From an uncultured Acidimicrobiia bacterium (lineage in GTDB: Bacteria; Actinomycetota; Acidimicrobiia; IMCC26256; CALEDW01): a DNA stretch of 5,648 nt. Shown one piece after another: positions 1-5,078 of the stretch. Below the pieces are notes generated by a model, which did not search any database, was not told where the DNA came from, and was given only the letters and a program-made list of their open reading frames with translations. The stretch's first letter is position 1. Each line of letters begins with the position of its first letter. The stretch lies in the NCBI GenBank assembly GCA_937949585.1, contig CALEDW010000006.1, forward strand, positions 1-5,648, read 5' to 3'. Position numbers and translations under genes: made by a program.

Positions 1-19
1 GCCCCGTTCGCGGCACCGG

Positions 20-445
20 TCAGGAGGTGACTTCGACCGGACCCGAAGACCCGCGGGTGATCTCGATCTTGCGGGGCTTGGCCCGCTCGGCCACCGGGAT
101 CCGCACCGTTAGCACCCCGTCGGTGTAGGTCGCGCTCACGGTGTCGGTGTCGAGCGCCTCGCCGAGCAGCACCTGCCGGGTGAAGGTCCCGTGCGGGCGC
201 TCTCGGGCCAGCACCTCGTCCCCCTCGGCGGGGTACCAGGCCCGCTCGGCCTTCACGGTGAGCACGTTCTTCTCGACGGTCACGTCGATCGAGTCGGGGC
301 GCACGCCCGGAAGGTCGAAGTGCAACTCGACCTCGTGCTCCCGGCGAACCGCGTCCATCGGGATCCACGGGGCCGTGCGAGCGGTCCCGAACACCTGCTC
401 GGCCAGTCGGTCGAAGTCACGGAACGGATCGAAGCGCATCAGCAT
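20..445 (-). CDS. Hsp20 family small heat-shock protein (alpha-crystallin domain)
   Basis: ATP-independent cytoplasmic holdase that binds unfolding proteins and keeps them refoldable. The 141-residue product is a normal size for the family. The short N-terminal arm opens MLMRFDPFRDFDRL, which is typical of bacterial Hsp20. The alpha-crystallin domain spans roughly residues 26-120, with the F-D-L-P-G-V turn at 43-48 and the hallmark DGVLTVRIPV at 109-118. A C-terminal I-E-I motif at 127-129 matches the I-x-I/V tail that docks neighbouring dimers in oligomers. The open frame extends upstream to 589, but I start at the ATG at 445 because a near-perfect Shine-Dalgarno (GAGGAGGTGA, 451-460) lies 8 nt before it and the extra 48 residues look like translated leader. 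The gene follows the epimerase on the same strand with a 178-bp gap holding its own probable stress promoter. Family assignment is secure; which client proteins it serves cannot be told. Confidence 0.95.
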   Translation of the reverse strand: MLMRFDPFRDFDRLAEQVFGTARTAPWIPMDAVRREHEVELHFDLPGVRPDSIDVTVEKNVLTVKAERAWYPAEGDEVLARERPHGTFTRQVLLGEALDTDTVSATYTDGVLTVRIPVAERAKPRKIEITRGSSGPVEVTS

Positions 446-450
446 CGTCG

Positions 451-527
451 TCACCTCCTCTCGGCCCGGGCTCCCGGTCCGGTTAGCCCGGACCACGGCC
501 CGGAGGCTCCCCGACCGCCCGTCGGGG
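451..527 (-). promoter_or_regulatory. Structured hsp20 5' leader: two GC hairpins followed by Shine-Dalgarno
   Basis: Read on the minus strand, CCCCGAC/GTCGGGG forms a perfect 7-bp stem with a 5-nt loop (509-527). A second hairpin, GGTCCGGGCT/AGCCCGGGCC, has 10 bp including one G-U pair and a 12-nt loop (463-494). It ends only 2 nt before the GAGGAGGTGA ribosome-binding site at 451-460. GCCTCC (507-502) between the hairpins could alternatively pair with GGAGGT of the Shine-Dalgarno (six pairs, one of them G-U). The element could be a temperature-responsive leader, an mRNA-stabilising structure, or a terminator for the upstream ccr-epimerase transcript. No folding calculation was made. Confidence 0.4.
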
Positions 528-550
528 GGCGACCCCGTCGCCGCTGGCCA

Positions 551-578
551 CAACACCGCCACGCCTCGCCTTGTTCCC
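551..578 (-). promoter_or_regulatory. Predicted SigH/SigR-type (ECF stress sigma) promoter of hsp20
   Basis: On the minus strand, GGGAACA (578-572) is followed after 17 nt by GTTG (554-551). This agrees with the consensus I recall for mycobacterial SigH (GGGAAYA, N16-17, cGTT) and Streptomyces SigR (GGAAT, N18, GTT), both of which drive heat and thiol-oxidative stress genes. The position preceding GTT is T, not the preferred C. The implied transcription start near 545 would give a leader of about 100 nt before the hsp20 ATG. The location, directly upstream of a heat-shock gene and in the right orientation, adds weight. The match is by eye, and the sigma factor gene itself is not in the window. 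Confidence 0.55.
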
Positions 579-623
579 GAGGCACGCACGAATCATGCGC
601 GTCCTACCCTCAAGTTTCTCGGG

Positions 624-1028
624 TCACTCCTGGACGAGCTCGATCAGGGTCCCCAAGGCACCTTTCGGGTGGATGAAGGCGACGATGGTCCCCCGGCTCC
701 CCGGCCGCGGGACCTCGTCGATCACCCGGTGGCCGGCCGCCTTCACCCGTTCGAGCGCCGCTGCGCAGTCCGCCACCCGGTACCCGACGTGGTGCAGTCC
801 CTCACCCCGCCGTTCGAGGAAGGCCGCGACCGGTGAATCGGCCCGGGTGGGGGTGAGCAGCTGCACGTAGCTGTCGGCCACCCGGAGCAGCGCCTCCTCG
901 ACCCCGTCGGACTCGACCACCTCCCGGTGGGCCACCTCGCACCCGAACGTTTCCCGATACCACTCGATGGCCGCGTCGAGGTCGCGCACGGCGATCGCGA
1001 CGTGATCGATCTCGGTGAGCTCACTCAT
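624..1028 (-). CDS. mce: Methylmalonyl-CoA / ethylmalonyl-CoA epimerase
   Basis: Interconverts the (R) and (S) forms of methylmalonyl-CoA and, in ethylmalonyl-CoA-pathway bacteria, also of ethylmalonyl-CoA, so the B12-dependent mutases can act. It is a cytoplasmic metalloenzyme of the vicinal oxygen chelate/glyoxalase superfamily. The 134 residues form two VOC modules, with IDHVAIAVRDLD near the N-terminus and GLHHVGYRVAD at 77-87. Compared with the Propionibacterium shermanii enzyme as I remember it, the metal ligands are all present (H9, Q56, H80, E130), as is the catalytic base E45. The protein ends in the family signature TLIELVQE. It lies 45 bp downstream of ccr on the same strand, which supports a role on ethylmalonyl-CoA. 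I chose the ATG at 1028 because the family normally begins a few residues before the first His ligand. No Shine-Dalgarno is visible; a TAGGCT element 7 nt upstream suggests a leaderless start. Confidence 0.95.
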   Translation of the reverse strand: MSELTEIDHVAIAVRDLDAAIEWYRETFGCEVAHREVVESDGVEEALLRVADSYVQLLTPTRADSPVAAFLERRGEGLHHVGYRVADCAAALERVKAAGHRVIDEVPRPGSRGTIVAFIHPKGALGTLIELVQE

Positions 1029-1035
1029 GCCGGTG

Positions 1036-1041
1036 AGCCTA
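1036..1041 (-). promoter_or_regulatory. Candidate -10 element for leaderless transcription of the epimerase
   Basis: TAGGCT on the minus strand fits TANNNT and sits 7 nt before the A of the epimerase ATG (1028), so transcription could start at the codon itself. No convincing -35 element was found 16-18 nt further upstream. The gene may also be carried on the ccr transcript, since the intergenic gap is only 45 bp. Confidence 0.35.
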
Positions 1042-1073
1042 ACGACCGCACCCGGTACCGGCCCGCGGAGCCG

Positions 1074-2423
1074 TCAGCCCGCGTGGCGGCGGAAGAGGGT
1101 GATGCGATCCTCGGTGCGGGCCCGCAACTCCGGGTCGCTGATGCCCAGACCTTCCTCGGGCGCCAGGCACAGCACCCCGACCTTGCCCTCCACGAGGTTG
1201 CGATGCACCTGCCAGGTGGCCTCGCCCGCCTCGGCGAGAGGGTACACCTTCGACAAGGTGGGGTACACCTGACCCTCGCAGATCGCCCGGTTGGCCTCCC
1301 AGGCCTCCCGGTAGTTGGCGAAGTGGCACCCCTTGATCGTCTTCAGGTTCATCCACAGGTAGCGGTTGTCGTACTCGATCATGTACCCGCTGGTCGCCGC
1401 GCAGGTGATGACGAGCCCACCCCGGCGCACCACGAACACCGAGGCGCCCATCGTCTGGCGTCCCGGGTGCTCGAACACGATGTCGGGGTCGCGGCCGACG
1501 AGCTCCCGGATCTTCTTGCCGAACCGGCGCCACTCGGCGGGGTCCTGGGTGCCTTCGTCGGTCCAGAACCGGTAGCCCTCGGCCCGACGGTCGATGACGT
1601 GTTCGCAGCCCATCTCCCGGAGCAGCTCGGCCCGCTCGGGCGAGGACACGACCCCCACCGGCGTGCCACCCCCGTTGAGCACGTACTGCACGGCGTACGC
1701 CCCGATCCCCCCCGTGGCACCCCAGATGAGCACCACCTGACCCTGGGTCATGTGCGCGCCGTTCGGGCTCACGATCATCCGGTAGGACGTGGAGTTGCAC
1801 AGGGCGTTCACCGCCGCTTCTTCCCAGCTGAGGTGCGCCGGCTTGGGCATCAGCTGGTTCGCTTTCACCAACGTGAGGTCGGCGAGGCCGCCGAAGTTGG
1901 TCTCGAACCCCCAGATGCGCTGGTTGTCGGCCAGCATCGAGTCGTCGTGGGCCGAAGGATCCTGGTCGTCGACGTAGTTGCAGTGGATCGTCACCCGGTC
2001 GCCGGGCCGCCAGTTGCGCACCGCGGACCCGACCCGCAGGATCACCCCGGCGGCGTCGGAGCCCATCACGTGGTAGGGCCGGTCGTGCCGGGCACCCCAG
2101 ACGCTCTCCCGTCCGAGCCGCTTCAGGAAGCCGAAGGTCGGCAACGGCTCGAAGATCGAGGTCCAGACCGTGTTGAAGTTCACGGCCGAGGCCATGACCG
2201 CCACCACCGCCTCGTCGGGAGCCGGCTCCGGGAAGGGGAACTCCTCCACCCGGATCGACTTGCGCATGTCCTTCTCTTCGGACCGAAGGCCGGCGAACAT
2301 CTCCTGGTCTTCCTGGCGCACCAGCGCCCCTCGCACCTGCTCCGGCAACGGCAGCGCGGCGAGCTCTTCACCCGGGGCGTCGGCGAGGATGGCGTCTCGG
2401 ATGGCGTCGATCTGGTGGCTCAT
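1074..2423 (-). CDS. ccr: Crotonyl-CoA carboxylase/reductase
   Basis: Reductively carboxylates crotonyl-CoA with NADPH and CO2 to (2S)-ethylmalonyl-CoA, the key step of the ethylmalonyl-CoA pathway for acetyl-CoA assimilation and a source of C4 extender units for polyketides. At 449 residues it is full length for the family, a medium-chain dehydrogenase/reductase. The N-terminal catalytic region carries the VNFNTVW segment (81-87), and the NADPH-binding loop is WGATGGIGAYAVQY (234-247). The residues known from the Kitasatospora setae enzyme to hold CO2 appear conserved: N84, F173-E174 in WGFETNFGG, and H367 in KGCHFANY. This argues for true carboxylation over simple enoyl reduction. The frame stays open to 2678, but those 85 residues are low-complexity Arg/Pro-rich and overlap the divergent thiolase, so I start at MSHQIDAIRD. 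There is no good ribosome-binding site. Divergent from thiolase and followed by the epimerase. Confidence 0.95.
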   Translation of the reverse strand: MSHQIDAIRDAILADAPGEELAALPLPEQVRGALVRQEDQEMFAGLRSEEKDMRKSIRVEEFPFPEPAPDEAVVAVMASAVNFNTVWTSIFEPLPTFGFLKRLGRESVWGARHDRPYHVMGSDAAGVILRVGSAVRNWRPGDRVTIHCNYVDDQDPSAHDDSMLADNQRIWGFETNFGGLADLTLVKANQLMPKPAHLSWEEAAVNALCNSTSYRMIVSPNGAHMTQGQVVLIWGATGGIGAYAVQYVLNGGGTPVGVVSSPERAELLREMGCEHVIDRRAEGYRFWTDEGTQDPAEWRRFGKKIRELVGRDPDIVFEHPGRQTMGASVFVVRRGGLVITCAATSGYMIEYDNRYLWMNLKTIKGCHFANYREAWEANRAICEGQVYPTLSKVYPLAEAGEATWQVHRNLVEGKVGVLCLAPEEGLGISDPELRARTEDRITLFRRHAG

Positions 2424-2432
2424 AGGCCGCCG

Positions 2433-2438
2433 ACGGTA
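2433..2438 (-). promoter_or_regulatory. Candidate -10 element of ccr
   Basis: TACCGT on the minus strand fits TANNNT and lies 9 nt before the ccr ATG at 2423. This would give a leaderless or nearly leaderless transcript, consistent with the missing Shine-Dalgarno. The hexamer 17 nt upstream (TGCCGC) is a poor -35, so confidence is low. Confidence 0.28.
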
Positions 2439-2480
2439 GCCGCAGGCGCCGCCGAGCGGCACGTCCGGACGCACCTCAGG

Positions 2481-2492
2481 CCGGCGCGCCGG
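2481..2492. promoter_or_regulatory. Perfect 12-bp palindrome in the ccr/thiolase divergent promoter region
   Basis: CCGGCGCGCCGG is a perfect inverted repeat in the 154-bp region between the divergent ccr and thiolase starts. It ends 7 bp before the putative thiolase -35 element. Such a position suits a shared operator for a regulator of acyl-CoA metabolism. GC-rich palindromes also arise by chance in DNA of this composition, and no known regulator consensus is recognised. Confidence 0.25.
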
Positions 2493-2499
2493 ACACGGC

Positions 2500-2529
2500 G
2501 TGACCGCCTCCGCAGCCCGGCGGTACGAT
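2500..2529 (+). promoter_or_regulatory. Predicted housekeeping-type promoter of the thiolase gene
   Basis: GTGACC (2500-2505, resembling TTGACA) is separated by 18 nt from TACGAT (2524-2529, a good TANNNT -10). A start near 2536 would leave a leader of about 42 nt containing AGGGGG (2565-2570), a plausible ribosome-binding site 7 nt before the ATG at 2578. Confidence 0.45.
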
Positions 2530-2577
2530 CCGCGCCTCGCCGTCCGAGGTGGCGGCCGCGACGCAGGGGGTGTCCCG

Positions 2578-3762
2578 ATGCCTGGTTCGGTGATCCTGTC
2601 CACCGCCCGGACCCCGATCGGCAAGCTGTCCGGCGCCCTGGCGTCGTTCCGCGCCGCCGAGCTCGGGGGATTCGCCATCGCCGGCGCGCTGGAACGAGCG
2701 GGGATCGCCGGCGACCAGGTCGACTACGTGATCATGGGCCAGGTCCTGCAGGCCGGCCAGGGGCAGATCACCGCCCGCCAGGCCGCGACCCGGGCCGGCA
2801 TCCCGATGGACGTCCCGGCGCTCACCGTGAACAAAGTCTGCCTGTCGGGCATCAACGCCCTCTACCTCGCCGACCAGATGATCCGGGTCGGCGACGCCGA
2901 GGTCGTGGTGGCCGGCGGGATGGAATCGATGACCAACGCCCCCTACCTCCTCCCCGGCGCCCGGGCCGGGTACCGGATGGGCAACGCCGAGCTGATCGAC
3001 GCCATGATCCACGACGGGCTGTGGTGCGCCTTCGACTCGGTGCACATGGGCTCGGGCACGGAGCACTACGTGCGGGAACACGGCGGGCTCAGCCGCGAGC
3101 GCCAGGACGAGCTGGCCGCCAAGAGCCACGAACGGGCGGCCGCAGCCACCAAGGAGGGGCGCCTCGCCGCCGAGATCGTCCCCGTGGCGGTCCCCCAGCG
3201 CAAGGGCGAGCCGGTGCCGGTGGAGGCCGACGAGGGGATCCGTCCCGGCACCACACCCGAGTCGCTGGCCGGGCTGCGCCCGGCGTTCGGCAAGGACGGG
3301 ACCATCACCGCCGGCAACGCATCCCAGATCTCCGACGGGGCGGCCGCGGTGGTGGTCACCAGCCGCGAAACGGCCGAACGGTTGGGGGTGGCGCCGCTCG
3401 CGGAGTTCGTGGGGTTCGGGATGGTCGCCGGACCCGACACGTCCCTGCTCACCCAGCCGAGCCGGGCCATCCGGGCGGCGTTGGAGCGGTCGGGGCTCAC
3501 CCTGGGTGACGTCGACCTCTTCGAGCTGAACGAGGCCTTCGCCGCGGTCGGCCTGGCCAGCATGGACGACCTCGGCATCACCGACGACGTGGTGAACGTG
3601 AACGGCGGGGCGATCGCCCTCGGTCACCCCATCGGCGCCTCGGGTACCCGCATCGTGGCCACGCTGGTGCACGAGCTTCGCCGGCGCGGCGGCGGGCTGG
3701 GGGCGGCCGCGCTGTGCGGCGGCGGCGGCCAGGGTGACGCCGCGCTCGTGCGCACCCTCTGA
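2578..3762 (+). CDS. Acetyl-CoA C-acetyltransferase (thiolase)
   Basis: Condenses two acetyl-CoA to acetoacetyl-CoA, or cleaves 3-ketoacyl-CoA in reverse; cytoplasmic. The 394-residue length is standard for thiolase family enzymes. The N-terminus has the family pattern ILSTARTPIGKLSGALAS. The acyl-accepting cysteine is C88 in VNKVCLSG, the NEAFA motif follows LFEL, the catalytic histidine is H350 in GGAIALGHPIGASGTRI, and the second active cysteine is C380 in LCGGGGQGDA. All three catalytic residues sit where expected. The residue after C88 is Leu where the biosynthetic PhaA type usually has Gly or Ala; I believe this CLSG variant recurs in actinobacterial thiolases. I start at 2578 because MPGSVILSTART aligns with the family and AGGGGG precedes it by 7 nt; the earlier in-frame start at 2500 adds unconserved residues. 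Divergent transcription from ccr suggests it supplies the ethylmalonyl-CoA pathway (phaA-like role), but beta-oxidation cannot be excluded. Confidence 0.93.
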   Translation: MPGSVILSTARTPIGKLSGALASFRAAELGGFAIAGALERAGIAGDQVDYVIMGQVLQAGQGQITARQAATRAGIPMDVPALTVNKVCLSGINALYLADQMIRVGDAEVVVAGGMESMTNAPYLLPGARAGYRMGNAELIDAMIHDGLWCAFDSVHMGSGTEHYVREHGGLSRERQDELAAKSHERAAAATKEGRLAAEIVPVAVPQRKGEPVPVEADEGIRPGTTPESLAGLRPAFGKDGTITAGNASQISDGAAAVVVTSRETAERLGVAPLAEFVGFGMVAGPDTSLLTQPSRAIRAALERSGLTLGDVDLFELNEAFAAVGLASMDDLGITDDVVNVNGGAIALGHPIGASGTRIVATLVHELRRRGGGLGAAALCGGGGQGDAALVRTL

Positions 3763-3799
3763 GCCGCAGGGGAGAGCGGCGCCACCGCCCCAGGGTGGT
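3763..3799 (+). terminator. Tandem weak stem-loops after the thiolase gene, possible terminator
   Basis: Immediately after the thiolase stop, GCCGC/GCGGC form a 5-bp stem with an 8-nt loop (3763-3780). CCACC/GGTGG form another with a 7-nt loop (3782-3798), extendable by one G-U pair to 3799. There is no T-run, which is common for high-GC actinobacterial terminators but leaves the call weak. The rest of the gap to 3888 holds only the presumed promoter and ribosome-binding site of the next gene. Confidence 0.28.
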
Positions 3800-3850
3800 C
3801 GGCGGACGCGCCGGGATCCCGAAAGACGCGATGGGGACGCTGCCCGTCGC

Positions 3851-3856
3851 TAGCGT
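3851..3856 (+). promoter_or_regulatory. Candidate -10 element of the proline-rich membrane protein gene
   Basis: TAGCGT fits TANNNT and would start transcription near 3863, leaving a leader of about 26 nt that contains AGGAG (3875-3879). No clear -35 hexamer is seen 16-18 nt upstream. Confidence 0.35.
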
Positions 3857-3888
3857 TCCGCCCAGGTCTCGATCAGGAGCGATCCGCC

Positions 3889-4605
3889 ATGACGCAGCCT
3901 CCTCCCCCGCCGCCCCCCGCGCCGCCTCCCGGCCCGCCTCCCGGCCCGCCGCCGGGTTCCGGCGCCGGCTCGGGCGCCGCACCCTTCTCCATCGGCGACG
4001 CCTTCGGTTTCGGCTGGAAGACCTACTGGGCCCACGTGGGGCCGCTGGTGGCGCTCACGCTGGTGATCTGGCTCATCAACCTCGTGTTCACGCTGATCAG
4101 CGTTCCGATCGACAGCATCGTCTTGGGCTTGCTCATCAGTGTCGTCGGCTGGGTGGTCGGGCTCATCCCGGCCATGGGACTCATCCGGGCCAGCCTCGCC
4201 GTCACCCGGGGTGAGACCCCCGACCTGCAGATGCTGTTCCAGACCGAACGACTGCCCACCTACCTCGTCGCGTCGGTCATCTTCGGGGTCCTGGCCGGGA
4301 TCGGGTTCATACTGTGCCTCATCCCGGGCGTCATCGTCGTGACGCTCCTCGGGTTCTTCGGCTACGTGATCGTCGACGCCGGGGAGGAGAACCCCATCGA
4401 GGCGCTCCGCCGCTCCCAGCAGCTCGTCTCCGGCCACTTCGGCACCGTCTTGGGTCTGGCCGTGCTGCTCGTGCTGCTCAACGCGGTCGGTGCGCTGCTC
4501 TGCGGCGTGGGCTTGCTGTTCACGGTCGGGATCACTGCGGTGACCTGGGCCTACGCGTATCGGGCCCTGTCCGGTCACCCCGTGGCACCCGCCGGCGGCG
4601 CCTGA
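3889..4605 (+). CDS. Multi-pass membrane protein with proline-rich N-terminal tail, function unknown
   Basis: The 238-residue product starts with a low-complexity tail, seven prolines in a row at residues 4-10 followed by PPPG units to about residue 23, then a Gly/Ser/Ala linker. The remainder is strongly hydrophobic, with likely membrane segments around 50-72, 76-104, 125-160 (probably two), 184-205 and 206-226. A cytoplasmic-looking stretch DAGEENPIEALRRSQQLVSGHF (around 163-184) resembles the ENPxEALxxS segment seen in YciC/DUF975-like and glycerophosphodiesterase-membrane-domain-like proteins, but no catalytic domain is present. The ATG at 3889 is supported by AGGAG 9 nt upstream. It probably has its own promoter, as it lies 126 bp beyond thiolase, and it converges on the CD225 gene. 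Likely an inner-membrane protein; the proline tail may mediate protein contacts. Coding status is secure, the role is unknown. Confidence 0.88.
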   Translation: MTQPPPPPPPAPPPGPPPGPPPGSGAGSGAAPFSIGDAFGFGWKTYWAHVGPLVALTLVIWLINLVFTLISVPIDSIVLGLLISVVGWVVGLIPAMGLIRASLAVTRGETPDLQMLFQTERLPTYLVASVIFGVLAGIGFILCLIPGVIVVTLLGFFGYVIVDAGEENPIEALRRSQQLVSGHFGTVLGLAVLLVLLNAVGALLCGVGLLFTVGITAVTWAYAYRALSGHPVAPAGGA

Positions 4606-4660
4606 CGGCCGTCGAGCGGGACACGTTTGCCCCCTCGCACCGATCCCTCCGTTGCAACCG

Positions 4661-4686
4661 GCCGGCGCGCCGGCGGCGCGAGCCGC
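4661..4686. terminator. Palindrome and hairpin between convergent genes, possible bidirectional terminator
   Basis: The 83-bp gap between two convergent genes contains the perfect 14-bp palindrome GCCGGCGCGCCGGC (4661-4674). It overlaps a second potential stem GCGGC/GCCGC closing a GCGA (GNRA-type) tetraloop (4673-4686). Its placement at the 3' ends of both genes suits transcription termination. There is no T-tract on either strand, so this rests on position and symmetry only. Confidence 0.3.
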
Positions 4687-4688
4687 AC

Positions 4689-5069
4689 CTACGAGGAGTC
4701 CACCGAACCGGTCGCGACCAGCACTGCGCCGATCAGCAGGTAGATCACCAGTACCGCCAGGCCCACCCAGAACGACACCCACGTCCAGGTTTTGGCGTTA
4801 CGGGCCGCGACGAGCGCACCGGCGCCGTCGCCCTGGCCGCGCCGAGAGTTGGCCTGCACGGCGTAGACGATGGCGACCACCCCGAACGGCAGGCAGCAGA
4901 AGAGCGTGGCCAGGACGGCCCAGGGCAGGTAGTCAGGTACGGTCGGCCGCGGGGGCAGCGACCAGCCACCTGCCGGGGAGCCCGGAGGCGTCCCGGGTGG
5001 TGGGGGCGGCGGGACGCCCGGCGGTGGGGGCGGCGGGACGCCCGGTGGTGGGGGCGGCGGCAGGGTCAC
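4689..5069 (-). CDS. CD225/dispanin (IFITM-like) membrane protein with PPPPPPG repeats
   Basis: A 126-residue two-helix membrane protein. Residues 4-27 are three consecutive PPPPPPG(V/T) units, followed by a Pro/Gly/Ser linker. The CD225 domain follows: a first membrane segment at about 48-71 (YLPWAVLATLFCCLPFGVV), a conserved cytosolic loop with the GDxxGAxxAARNAKTW pattern (80-95), and a second membrane segment at about 96-119. C58-C59 correspond in position to the cysteines that are palmitoylated in vertebrate IFITM proteins; whether that happens here is unknown. The start is GTG at 5069, the only initiator giving the full proline tail, 9 bp after the DUF2752 stop. The local GGGGTGAG is too close to the codon for a classical ribosome-binding site, so translational coupling is likely. 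Bacterial dispanins have no settled function. Family call is strong. Confidence 0.9.
   Translation of the reverse strand: MTLPPPPPPGVPPPPPPGVPPPPPPGTPPGSPAGGWSLPPRPTVPDYLPWAVLATLFCCLPFGVVAIVYAVQANSRRGQGDGAGALVAARNAKTWTWVSFWVGLAVLVIYLLIGAVLVATGSVDSS
4996..5060. repeat. About 2.7 copies of a 24-bp in-frame tandem repeat
   Basis: Units begin at 4996, 5020 and 5044. The first two differ at a single base (GGTGGT versus GGCGGT at the third position), and the third matches for 17 bases and then diverges after 5060. The 24-bp period equals eight codons, encoding the PPPPPPG(V/T) units of the CD225 protein. The near-identity suggests recent slippage, so copy number may vary among relatives. Confidence 0.85.
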
Positions 5070-5078
5070 CTCACCCCG

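Noticed and set aside
22..30. Perfect plus-strand Shine-Dalgarno-like AGGAGGTGA at the window's left end
   Set aside because: It is the complement of the last hsp20 codons, and no start codon or supported plus-strand gene follows at a usable distance.
109..117. TTAGCACCC resembling half of a CIRCE element
   Set aside because: It is inside the hsp20 coding region and lacks the inverted GAGTGCTAA partner.
446..589. 48-residue N-terminal extension of Hsp20
   Set aside because: It would cover the predicted promoter and leader; the excellent Shine-Dalgarno at 451-460 fixes the start at 445.
608..613. Single CTTGAG half-site resembling the HspR (HAIR) operator upstream of hsp20
   Set aside because: The second half (ACTCAAG after 7 nt) is absent, and it lies 30 bp upstream of the predicted -35.
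1052..1061. CCGGTACCGG palindrome between ccr and the epimerase
   Set aside because: Ten-base GC palindromes are expected by chance here; nothing else in the 45-bp gap supports an operator or terminator.
2424..2678. 85-residue N-terminal extension of Ccr
   Set aside because: Arg/Pro-rich, overlaps the divergent thiolase start and promoter region, and would exceed the normal length of Ccr (about 450 residues).
927..3509. Very long plus-strand open frame (860 codons) opposite ccr and through the thiolase region
   Set aside because: Arg/Gly/Pro/His-rich shadow typical of high-GC DNA. It lies antisense to ccr and out of frame with thiolase, both of which have clear catalytic motifs; it shows no recognisable domain.
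2476..3672. 398-codon minus-strand open frame antisense to thiolase
   Set aside because: Low-complexity Gly/His/Asp/Arg-rich antisense shadow with no family resemblance and no ribosome-binding site.
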